Source: Chlorocebus sabaeus (taxonomy: Eukaryota; Chordata; Mammalia; Primates; Cercopithecidae). Taken from it: a stretch of DNA of 64,000 nucleotides. The stretch is from contig NW_027327412.1 in the NCBI RefSeq assembly GCF_047675955.1, positions 248,001 through 312,000 of the forward strand, given 5' to 3'. The notes beneath the pieces are model-generated. The model saw only the letters and a program-made list of their open reading frames with translations, made no database searches and was not told the DNA's origin. The translations under genes were made by a program, and so were the position numbers. Shown piece by piece: positions 1 to 10,229 of the stretch (position 1 is its first letter; every line of letters begins with the position of its first letter).

Positions 1-101
1 TGAGAAGAAAGCTGTAACTCTGTGAGATGAATTGACAGAAAACAAAGCAGTTTCTCAGAAAATTTCTTTCCAGTTTTTAATGGAAGATATGTCCTTTTTC
101 A

Positions 102-117
102 CCATAGCCCTCTATGG
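102..117. other. Short dyad CCATAG-CCCT-CTATGG overlapping the pJ-alpha end, representative
   Basis: A perfect 6-bp inverted repeat with a 4-base loop. It recurs in a large share of monomers at the same position, alongside an overlapping dyad AGCCC-TCTAT-GGGCT. At the m5/m6 border the first dyad is lost (AGCCCTTTTGGGCT) but the second keeps a 5-bp stem with a TTTT loop. m12 borders (CTCTAGGAG) and m1 borders (CATTGCCCTCTATGAG) disrupt both. Confidence 0.7.
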
Positions 118-231
118 GCTTCCAAATATCACTTTGCAAATTCCACAAGAACAGTCTTCGGGAAAGGCTTCTGGAGGGGAAACCTGTAACTCTGTGAGAT
201 GAATTAACAGAACACAAAGCAGTTTCTCAGA

Positions 232-237
232 AAGCTT
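232..237. other. HindIII-type AAGCTT site repeated in many monomers
   Basis: AAGCTT within CAGAAAGCTTCTT recurs at ~171-bp multiples throughout. It is the hallmark that defined the HindIII 172-bp satellite of African green monkey and supports the taxonomic call. Some monomers have lost it, for example m4 (GAAACCTAC), m6 (CAAATCTTC) and m10 (GATATCTTC). Confidence 0.75.
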
Positions 238-262
238 CTTTCCAGTTTTTAACTGAAGATAT

Positions 263-279
263 TTCCTTTTTCACCATAG
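263..279 (+). promoter_or_regulatory. pJ-alpha (A-box) motif, representative of most monomers
   Basis: TTCCTTTTTCACCATAG is an exact match to the 17-bp pJ-alpha consensus TTCCTTTTYCACCRTAG described for human alphoid DNA. It recurs at the same monomer position through the window. Common variants are TTCCATTTTCACCATAG (m3, m8, m9), CAGCATAG (m2), CAACATAG (m1) and TTCCTTTCTC (B m6). An exact match with R = G lies at 44684-44700. The motif occupies the position where CENP-B boxes lie in human B-type monomers. Confidence 0.85.
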
Positions 280-1579
280 CCCTCTATAGGCTTCCAAATA
301 TCACTTTGCAAATGCCACAAGAACAGTCTTAGCGAAAGTCTTCTAGAGGGGAAAGCTGTAACTCGGTTAGATGTATTAACAGAACACACGGCAGTATCTC
401 AGAATGCTTCTTTCCAGTTTTTAACGGAAAATATTTCCTTTTTCACCATAGCCCTCTAAGGGCTTCCAAATATCACTTTGCAAATTCCAAAAGAGCAGTC
501 TTAGCGAAAGACTTCTGGAGCGGAAAGCTGTAACTCTCTGAAATGAATTAACAGAACACAGAGCTGTTTCTCAGAAAGCTTCTTTCCAGTTTTCAACCGA
601 AGATATTCTCTTTTTCCCATAGCCCTCTATGGGCTTCCAAATATCACTTAGAAAATTCCACAAGAACAGTCTTAGCGAAAGGCTTCTTGAGGTGAAAGCT
701 GTAACACGGTGAGATGTTTTAACAGAACACACATCAGTTTCTCAGAAAGCTTCTTTCCAATTTTTAACGTAAGTTATTTCCTTTTTCACCATAGCCCTTT
801 ACGGGCTTCTAAGATCACTTTGCAAATTCCACAAGAACAGTCTTAGCGAAAGGCTTCTGGGAGCAAAGCTGTAATTCTGTGAGATGAACTAACAAAACAC
901 GAAGCAGTTTCTCAGAAATCTTCTTTTCGGTTTTTAATAGAAGAAATGTCCTTTTTCATCATAGCCCTCAATGGGCTTCAAATTTCACTTTGCAAATTCC
1001 ACAAGAACAGTCATAGCGAAAGGCTTTTTGAGGGGAAAGCTGTAACTCTGGTGACGAATTAACAGAACACAAAGCAGTTTCTCAGAAAGCTTCTTTACAG
1101 TTTTTATCGGAAAATATTTCCTTTTTCACCATTGCCCTCTATGAGATTCTAAATATCACTTTCCAAATTTCAGAAGAACAGTCTTAGTGAAAGGCCTCAT
1201 GAGGGGAAATCTGTGACACTTTGAGATGAATTAACAGAACACAAAGCAGTTTCTCAGAAAGCTTCTTTTCAGATTTTATCTTACTATATTTCCTTTTTCA
1301 ACATAGCCCTCTATGGTCTTCCAAATATCACTTTGCAAATTACACAAGAACAGTCTTTGTGAAAGACTTCTTGAGGGGAAAGCTGTAACTCTCTGAGATG
1401 AATTAACAGAACACAAAGCAGTTTCTCAGAAAGCTTCTTTTCAATTTTTATCTTAGGATATTTCCTTTTTCAGCATAGCCCTCTATGGGCTTCCAAAAAC
1501 ATTTTGCAAATTCCACAAGAACAGTCTTAGCGAAAGGATTCTGGAGATAAAAGCTGTAAATCTTTAAGATGAATTAAAA

Positions 1580-1585
1580 GAATTC
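1580..1585. other. GAATTC site of monomer m3, once per HOR unit
   Basis: m3 carries AAAAGAATTCAAAGC in every unit read, which spaces GAATTC by the unit length (for example 1580 in U1 and 62980 in U25). The one exception noticed is the additional site at 53476 in U22. It is a convenient physical tag for the ~2.06-kb HOR period. Confidence 0.8.
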
Positions 1586-1850
1586 AAAGCAGTTTCTCAG
1601 AAACCTTCTTTTCGTTTTTTATCTTACGATATTTCCATTTTCACCATAGGGCCATAGGGTTTCCAAATATCACTTTGCAAATTCCAGAAGAAAAGTCTTA
1701 GCAAAAGGCTTCTTGAGGGTAAAGCTGTAACTCTGTAAGATGAATTAACAGAACACAAAACATTTTCTCAGAAACCTACTTTTCAGTTTTTACCTTAGGA
1801 TACTTCCTTTTTCACCATAGCCCTCTATGGGATTCCAATTATCACTTTGA

Positions 1851-1860
1851 AAATTCCACA
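1851..1860. other. Recombination junction: hybrid monomer m5/m6
   Basis: The monomer starting at 1827 begins as m5 (GATTCCAATTATC, TTTGAAAATTCC with the m5-specific A at 1850) and continues as m6 from the A at 1861 (CAAGAACAG, then GCTCTAACTC). The two parents are identical over 1851-1860, so the exchange lies there. The join keeps exact monomer register. Confidence 0.8.
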
Positions 1861-2165
1861 AGAACAGTCTTAGCGAAAGGCTTCTTGAGGGGAAAGCTCT
1901 AACTCTGTGAGATGAATTAACAGAACACAAAGCATTTTCTCACAAATCTTCTTTCCAGTTTTTAACGGAGGGTGTTTCCTTTCTCACCATAGTCCTCTAT
2001 GGGCTTCCAAATATCACATTGCAAATCCCACAAGAACAGTCTTAGCGAAAGGCTTCTTGAGAGGAAAGCTGTAACTCAGTGAGACGTATTAACAGAAGAC
2101 ACGGCATTTTCTCAGAATGCTTCTTTCCAGTTTTTAACGGAAGATATTTCCTTTTTCACCATAGT

Positions 2166-2175
2166 CCTCTATGGG
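2166..2175. other. Recombination junction m7 to m5 (start of repeated m5-m6-m7 block)
   Basis: Monomer m7 ends with its own TAGTCC (T at 2165) but is followed by the m5 start GATTCC (A at 2176) instead of the m8 start GTTTCC. The same junction occurs at 6796-6805, 11426-11435 and 14002-14011, so one ancestral event was copied into four units. Confidence 0.8.
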
Positions 2176-3543
2176 ATTCCAATTATCACTTTGAAAATTC
2201 CACATGAACAGTCTTAGCGAAAGTCTTCTTGAGGGGAAAGCTGTAACTCTGTGAGAGGAAGTAACTGAACACAAAGCAGTTTCTCAGAAAGCCTCTTTCC
2301 AGTTTTTAACTGAGGATATTTCCTTTTTCACCATAGCCCTTTTGGGCTTCCAAATATCACTTTGCAAATTCCACAAGAACAGTCTTAGCGAAAGGCTTCT
2401 TGAGGGGAAAGCTCTAACTCTGTGAGATGAATTAACAGAACACAAAGCATTTTCTCACAAATCTTCTTTCCAGTTTTTAACGGAGGGTGTTTCCTTTCTC
2501 ACCATAGTCCTCTATGGGCTTCCAAATATCACATTGCAAATCCCACAAGAACAGTCTTAGCGAAAGGCTTCTTGAGAGGAAAGCTGTAACTCAGTGAGAC
2601 GTATTAACAGAAGACACGGCATTTTCTCAGAATGCTTCTTTCCAGTTTTTAACGGAAGATATTTCCTTTTTCACCATAGTCCTCTATGGGTTTCCAAATA
2701 TCACTTTCCAAATTTCACAAAACAGTCTTAATGAACGGCTTCTTGAGGGAAAAGCTGTAGCTCTGTGAGATGAACTAACAGAACACAAAGCAGTTTTTCA
2801 GACAGCATCTTTTCGGTAAGTATCTTACGATATTTCCATTTTCACCATAGCCCTCTATGGGCTTCCACATATCACTTTGGAAATTCCTCAAAAACAGTCT
2901 TAGCGGAAGGCTTCTTGAGGGGCAAGCTGTAACTCTTTGAAATGAATTAACAGAACATAAAGCAGTTTCTCGGAAAGCTTCTTTTCATTTTTTAACTGAA
3001 GTTATTTCCATTTTCACCATAGCCGTCTATGGGATTCCAAATATCACTATGCAAATTCCACAAGAACAGTGGAAGCGAAAGACTTCCGGAGGGGAAAACT
3101 GTAACTCTGTGAGATGAATTAACAGAACACAAAGCAGTTTCTCAGATATCTTCTTTCCAGTTTTTAACGAAAGATATTTCCTTTTTCACCATAGTCCTCT
3201 ATGGGCTTCCAAATATCACTTTGCAAATCCCACAAGAACAGTCTTAGCAATTGCCTTCTTGAGGGGAAAGCTGTAACTCGGTGAGACGCTTTAACAGAAC
3301 ACACGGCAGTTTCTCAAAAAGCTTCTTTCCAGGTTTAATGGAAGATATTTCCTTTTTCACCATAGCCCTCTAGGAGTTTTCTAATATCACTTTGCAAATT
3401 TCACAAGAATAGTCTCAGTGAACTGCTTCTTGAAGGGAAAGCTGTAACTCTGTGAGATGAACTAACAGAACACAAAGCAGTTTATCAGAAAGCTTCTTTA
3501 CAGTTTTTATCGGAAAATATTTCCTTTTTCACCATTGCCCTCT

Positions 3544-5599
3544 ATGAGATTCTAAATATCACTTTCCAAATTTCAGAAGAACAGTCTTAGTGAACGGCCT
3601 CATGAGGGGAAATCTGTGACACTTTGAGATGAATTAACAGAACACAAAGCAGTTTCTCAGAAAGCTTCTTTTCGGATTTTATCTTACTATATTTCCTTTT
3701 TCAACATAGCCCTCTATGGTCTTCCAAATATCACTTTGCAAATTACACAAGAACAGTCTTTGTGAAAGACTTCTTGAGGGGAAAGCTGTAACTCTCTGAG
3801 ATGAATTAACAGAACACAAAGCAGTTTCTCAGAAAGCTTCTTTTCAGTTTTTATCTTAGGATATTTCCTTTTTCAGCATAGCCCTCTATGGGCTTCCAAA
3901 AACATTTTGCAAATTCCACAAGAACAGCCTTAGCGAAAGGATTCTGGAGATAAAAGCTGTAAATCTGTAAGATGAATTAAAAGAATTCAAAGCAGTTTCT
4001 CAGAAACCTTCTTTTCGTTTTTTATCTTACGATATTTCCATTTTCACCATAGGGCTATAGGGTTTCCAAATATCACTTTGCAAATTCCAGAAGAAAAGTC
4101 TTAGCGAAAGGCTTCTTGAGGGTAAAGCTGTAACTCTGTAAGATGAATTAACAGAACACAAAACATTTTCTCAGAAACCTACTTTTCAGTTTTATCTTAG
4201 GATATTTCCTTTTTCACCATAGCCCTCTATGGGACTCCAATTATCACTTTGAAAATTCCACATGAACAGTCTTAGCGAAAGTCTTCTTGAGGGGAAAGCT
4301 GTAACTCTGTGAGAGGAACTAACTGACCACAAAGCAGTTTCTCAGAAAGCTTTTTCCAGTTTTTAACTGAGGATATTTCCTTTCTCACCATAGCCCTTTT
4401 GGGCTTCCAAATATCACTTTGCAAATTCCACAACAACAGCCTTAGCGAATGGCTTCCTGAGGTAATAGAGTAACTCTGTGACTGGAATTAACAGAACACA
4501 AAGAAGTTTCTCAGAAAGCTTCTTTTCGGTTTTTATCTTAGGATGTTTCCTTTTTCACCATTGCCCTCTATGTGCCTCCACATATCACTTTGCAATTCCA
4601 CAAGAACAGTATTAGTGAACGGCTTCCTGAGGGGAAAGCTGTAGCTCGGTGATATGTACTAACAGAACACACCGCATTTTCTCAGAATGGTTCTTTCCAG
4701 TTTTTAACGGAAGATATTTCCTTTTTCACCTTAGCCCTCTATGGGCTTCCAAATATCACTTTGCAAATTTCACAAAACAGTCTTAGTGAACGGCTTCTTG
4801 AGGGAAAAGCTGTAGCTCTGTGAGATGAACTAACAGAACACAAAGCAGTTTTTCAGACAGCTTCTTTTCGGTAAGTATCTTACGATATTTCCATTTTCAC
4901 CATAGCCCTCTATGGGCTTCCACATATCACTTTCGAAATTCCTCAAAAACAGTCTTAGCAGAAGGCTTCTTGAGGGGAAAGCTGTAACCCTTGGAGATGA
5001 ATTAACAGAACACAAAGCAGTTTCTCGGAAAGCTTCTTTTCATTTTTTAACTGAAGTTATTTCCATTTTCACCATAGCCCTCTATGGGATTCCAAATATC
5101 ACTATGCAAATTCCACAAGAACAGTGGAAGCGAAAGACTTCTGGAGGGGAAAACTGTAACTCTGTGAGATGAATTAACAGAACACAAAGCAGTTTCTCAG
5201 ATATCTTCTTTCCAGTTTTTAACGAAAGATATTTCCTTTTTCACCATAGCCCTCTATGGGCTTCCAAATATCACTTTGCAAATCCCACAAGAACAGTCTT
5301 AGCGAAAGCCTTCTTGCGGGGAAAGCTGTAACTCGCTGAGATGCTTTAACAGAACACACGGCAGTTTCTCAAAAAGCTTCTTTCAAGTTTTTAACGGAAG
5401 ATATTTCCTTTTTCACCATAGCCCTGTAGGAGTTTTCTAATATCACTTTGCAAATTTCACAAGAATAGTCTCAGTGAACTGCTTCTTGAAGGGAAAGCTG
5501 TAACTCTGTGAGATGAACTAACAGAACACAAAGCAGTTTATCAGAAAGCTTCTTTACAGTTTTTATCGGAAAATATTTCCTTTTTCACCATTGCCCTCT
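3544..5599 (-). repeat. HOR unit U2: type A, 12 monomers
   Basis: Complete 12-mer (2,056 bp). Type A is shown by the sixth monomer with GAGGTAATAGAG and CTGTGACTGG and the seventh with CTCCACATATC and GATATGTACT. The other ten monomers correspond to those of type B units. Together with U3 it forms the left copy of a 4,630-bp tandem pair. Confidence 0.9.
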
Positions 5600-8173
5600 A
5601 TGAGATTCTAAATATCACTTTCCAAATTTCAGAAGAACAGTCTTAGTGAACGGCCTCATGAGGGGAAATCTGTGACACTTTGAGATGAATTAACAGAACA
5701 CAAAGCAGTTTCTCAGAAAGTTTCTTTTCGGATTTTATCTTACTATATTTCCTTTTTCAACATAGCCCTCTATGGTCTTCCAAATATCACTTTGCAAATT
5801 ACACAAGAACAATCTTTGTGAAAGACTTCTTGAGGGGAAAGCTGTAACTCTCTGAGATGAATTAACAGAACACAAAGCAGTTTCTCAGAAAGCTTCTTTT
5901 CAGTTTTTATCTTAGGATATTTCCTTTTTCAGCATAGCCCTCTATGGGCTTCCAAAAACATTTTGCAAATTCCACAAGAACAGTCTTAGCGAAAGGATTC
6001 TGGAGATAAAAGCTGTAAATCTGTAAGATGAATTAAAAGAATTCAAAGCAGTTTCTCAAAAACCTTCTTTTCGTTTTTTATCTTACGATATTTCCATTTT
6101 CACCATAGGGCCATAGGGTTTCCAAATATCACTTTGCAAATTCCAGAAGAAAAGTCTTAGCAAAAGGCTTCTTGAGGGTAAAGCTGTAACTCTGTAAGAT
6201 GAATTAACAGAACACAAAACATTTTCTCAGAAACCTACTTTTCAGTTTTTACCTTAGGATACTTCCTTTTTCACCATAGCCCTCTATGGGATTCCAATTA
6301 TCACTTTGAAAATTCCACATGAACAGTCTTAGCGAAAGTCTTCTTGAGGGGAAAGCTGTAACTCTGTGAGAGGAAGTTACTGAACACAAAGCAGTTTCTC
6401 AGAAAGCCTCTTTCCAGTTTTTAAATGAGGATATTTCCTTTTTCACCATAGCCCTTTTGGGCTTCCAAATATCACTTTGCAAATTCCACAAGAACAGTCT
6501 TAGCGAAAGGCTTCTTGAGGGGAAAGCTCTAACTCTGTGAGATGAATTAACAGAACACAAAGCATTTTCTCACAAATCTTCTTTCCAGTTTTTAACGGAG
6601 GGTGTTTCCTTTCTCACCATAGTCCTCTATGGGCTTCCAAATATCACATTGCAAATCCCACAAGAACAGTCTTAGCGAAAGGCTTCTTGAGAGGAAAGCT
6701 GTAACTCAGTGAGACGTATTAACAGAAGACACGGCATTTTCTCAGAATGCTTCTTTCCAGTTTTTAATGGAAGATATTTCCTTTTTCACCATAGTCCTCT
6801 ATGGGATTCCAATTATCACTTTGAAAATTCCACATGAACAGTCTTAGCGAAAGTCTTCTTGAGGGGAAAGCTGTAACTCTGTGAGAGGAAGTAACTGAAC
6901 ACAAAGCAGTTTCTCAGAAAGCCTCTTTCCAGTTTTTAACTGAGGATATTTCCTTTTTCACCATAGCCCTTTTGGGCTTCCAAATATCACTTTGCAAATT
7001 CCACAAGAACAGTCTTAGCGAAAGGCTTCTTGAGGGGAAAGCTCTAACTCTGTGAGATGAATTAACAGAACACAAAGCATTTTCTCACAAATCTTCTTTC
7101 CAGTTTTTAACGGAGGGTGTTTCCTTTCTCACCATAGTCCTCTATGGGCTTCCAAATATCACATTGCAAATCCCACAAGAACAGTCTTAGCGAAAGGCTT
7201 CTTGAGAGGAAAGCTGTAACTCAGTGAGACGTATTAACAGAAGACACGGCATTTTCTCAGAATGCTTCTTTCCAGTTTTTAACGGAAGATATTTCCTTTT
7301 TCACCATAGTCCTCTATGGGTTTCCAAATATCACTTTCCAAATTTCACAAAACAGTCTTAATGAACGGCTTCTTGAGGGAAAAGCTGTAGCTCTGTGAGA
7401 TGAACTAACAGAACACAAAGCAGTTTTTCAGACAGCATCTTTTCGGTAAGTATCTTACGATATTTCCATTTTCACCATAGCCCTCTATGGGCTTCCACAT
7501 ATCACTTTGGAAATTCCTCAAAAACAGTCTTAGCGGAAGGCTTCTTGAGGGGCAAGCTGTAACTCTTTGAAATGAATTAACAGAACATAAAGCAGTTTCT
7601 CGGAAAGCTTCTTTTCATTTTTTAACTGAAGTTATTTCCATTTTCACCATAGCCGTCTATGGGATTCCAAATATCACTATGCAAATTCCACAAGAACAGT
7701 GGAAGCGAAAGACTTCCGGAGGGGAAAACTGTAACTCTGTGAGATGAATTAACAGAACACAAAGCAGTTTCTCAGATATCTTCTTTCCAGTTTTTAACGA
7801 AAGATATTTCCTTTTTCACCATAGTCCTCTATGGGCTTCCAAATATCACTTTGCAAATCCCACAAGAACAGTCTTAGCAATTGCCTTCTTGAGGGGAAAG
7901 CTGTAACTCGGTGAGACGCTTTAACAGAACACACGGCAGTTTCTCAAAAAGCTTCTTTCCAGGTTTAATGGAAGATATTTCCTTTTTCACCATAGCCCTC
8001 TAGGAGTTTTCTAATATCACTTTGCAAATTTCACAAGAATAGTCTCAGTGAACTGCTTCTTGAAGGGAAAGCTGTAACTCTGTGAGATGAACTAACAGAA
8101 CACAAAGCAGTTTATCAGAAAGCTTCTTTACAGTTTTTATCGGAAAATATTTCCTTTTTCACCATTGCCCTCT
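5600..8173 (-). repeat. HOR unit U3: type B, 15 monomers
   Basis: Order m1-m7 then m5-m12, so three monomers are present twice (6286-6800 and 6801-7315). Length is 2,574 bp against ~2,058 bp for the plain 12-mer. Type B is shown by GCTCTAACTC at 6526 and 7041 and two monomers carrying GAGACGTATT. Confidence 0.88.
6286..7315 (-). repeat. 515-bp m5-m6-m7 tandem duplication in U3
   Basis: Two adjacent copies of a three-monomer block, 6286-6800 and 6801-7315, separated by the m7-to-m5 junction at 6796-6805. Equivalent pairs lie at 10916-11945 and 13492-14521, with a partial one in U1. The duplication was made once and then spread with larger units. Confidence 0.88.
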
Positions 8174-10229
8174 ATGAGATTCTAAATATCACTTTCCAAA
8201 TTTCAGAAGAACAGTCTTAGTGAACGGCCTCATGAGGGGAAATCTGTGACACTTTGAGATGAATTAACAGAACACAAAGCAGTTTCTCAGAAAGCTTCTT
8301 TTCGGATTTTATCTTACTATATTTCCTTTTTCAACATAGCCCTCTATGGTCTTCCAAATATCACTTTGCAAATTACACAAGAACAGTCTTTGTGAAAGAC
8401 TTCTTGAGGGGAAAGCTGTAACTCTCTGAGATGAATTAACAGAACACAAAGCAGTTTCTCAGAAAGCTTCTTTTCAGTTTTTATCTTAGGATATTTCCTT
8501 TTTCAGCATAGCCCTCTATGGGCTTCCAAAAACATTTTGCAAATTCCACAAGAACAGCCTTAGCGAAAGGATTCTGGAGATAAAAGCTGTAAATCTGTAA
8601 GATGAATTAAAAGAATTCAAAGCAGTTTCTCAGAAACCTTCTTTTCGTTTTTTATCTTACGATATTTCCATTTTCACCATAGGGCTATAGGGTTTCCAAA
8701 TATCACTTTGCAAATTCCAGAAGAAAAGTCTTAGCGAAAGGCTTCTTGAGGGTAAAGCTGTAACTCTGTAAGATGAATTAACAGAACACAAAACATTTTC
8801 TCAGAAACCTACTTTTCAGTTTTATCTTAGGATATTTCCTTTTTCACCATAGCCCTCTATGGGACTCCAATTATCACTTTGAAAATTCCACATGAACAGT
8901 CTTAGCGAAAGTCTTCTTGAGGGGAAAGCTGTAACTCTGTGAGAGGAACTAACTGACCACAAAGCAGTTTCTCAGAAAGCTTTTTCCAGTTTTTAACTGA
9001 GGATATTTCCTTTCTCACCATAGCCCTTTTGGGCTTCCAAATATCACTTTGCAAATTCCACAACAACAGCCTTAGCGAATGGCTTCCTGAGGTAATAGAG
9101 TAACTCTGTGACTGGAATTAACAGAACACAAAGAAGTTTCTCAGAAAGCTTCTTTTCGGTTTTTATCTTAGGATGTTTCCTTTTTCACCATTGCCCTCTA
9201 TGTGCCTCCACATATCACTTTGCAATTCCACAAGAACAGTATTAGTGAACGGCTTCCTGAGGGGAAAGCTGTAGCTCGGTGATATGTACTAACAGAACAC
9301 ACCGCATTTTCTCAGAATGGTTCTTTCCAGTTTTTAACGGAAGATATTTCCTTTTTCACCTTAGCCCTCTATGGGCTTCCAAATATCACTTTGCAAATTT
9401 CACAAAACAGTCTTAGTGAACGGCTTCTTGAGGGAAAAGCTGTAGCTCTGTGAGATGAACTAACAGAACACAAAGCAGTTTTTCAGACAGCTTCTTTTCG
9501 GTAAGTATCTTACGATATTTCCATTTTCACCATAGCCCTCTATGGGCTTCCACATATCACTTTGGAAATTCCTCAAAAACAGTCTTAGCAGAAGGCTTCT
9601 TGAGGGGAAAGCTGTAACCCTTGGAGATGAATTAACAGAACACAAAGCAGTTTCTCGGAAAGCTTCTTTTCATTTTTTAACTGAAGTTATTTCCATTTTC
9701 ACCATAGCCCTCTAAGGGATTCCAAATATCACTATGCAAATTCCACAAGAACAGTGGAAGCGAAAGACTTCTGGAGGGGAAAACTGTAACTCTGTGAGAT
9801 GAATTAACAGAACACAAAGCAGTTTCTCAGATATCTTCTTTCCAGTTTTTAATGAAACATATTTCCTTTTTCACCATAGCCCTCTATGGGCTTCCAAATA
9901 TCACTTTGCAAATCCCACAAGAACAGTCTTAGCGAAAGCCTTCTTGCGGGGAAAGCTGTAACTCGCTGAGATGCTTTAACAGAACACACGGCAGTTTCTC
10001 AAAAAGCTTCTTTCAAGTTTTTAACGGAAGATATTTCCTTTTTCACCATAGCCCTGTAGGAGTTTTCTAATATCACTTTGCAAATTTCACAAGAATAGTC
10101 TCAGTGAACTGCTTCTTGAAGGGAAAGCTGTAACTCTGTGAGATGAACTAACAGAACACAAAGCAGTTTATCAGAAAGCTTCTTTACAGTTTTTATCGGA
10201 AAATATTTCCTTTTTCACCATTGCCCTCT
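8174..10229 (-). repeat. HOR unit U4: type A, 12 monomers
   Basis: 2,056 bp, nearly identical to U2 at an offset of 4,630 bp, including the GAGGTAATAGAG and GATATGTACT monomers of type A. Confidence 0.88.

Larger units (their letters stand above)
1..1140 (-). repeat. S segment, 3' part (monomers s9 partial to s15)
   Basis: The first 1,140 bases match 36364-37503, 47510-48649 and 59342-60481 with only scattered substitutions. They are the last six and a half monomers of the 15-monomer S segment. Typical monomers include one with CTATAGGCTTCC, one with a shortened TTCTAAGATCAC and a last one with CTCTGGTGACGAATT. None is a copy of m1-m12 of the 12-mer HOR. The window begins inside monomer s9. 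Confidence 0.9.
1141..3543 (-). repeat. HOR unit U1: type B variant, 14 monomers
   Basis: Order is m1-m4, a hybrid m5/m6, m7, then m5-m12. Relative to the 12-mer B unit at 37504-39562, one monomer is lost through the hybrid at ~1851-1860 and the m5-m6-m7 block is partly repeated, giving a net gain of two monomers (2,403 bp). It directly follows S, as the B units at 37504, 48650 and 60482 do, so it occupies the first position of a super-repeat. Confidence 0.85.
3544..8173 (-). repeat. 27-monomer (4,630-bp) tandem repeat, copy 1 (U2+U3)
   Basis: A type A 12-mer followed by a type B 15-mer. Markers throughout recur exactly 4,630 bp later: GCTCT at 6526/11156 and the ATGAGATTCT markers at 3544/8174 and 5600/10230. 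Only sparse substitutions were seen between the copies. Confidence 0.88.

Noticed and set aside
4870..4890. GGTAAGTAT in m8 as a splice donor
   Set aside because: It resembles a 5' splice site but recurs in every m8 with no exon, acceptor or reading frame around it.
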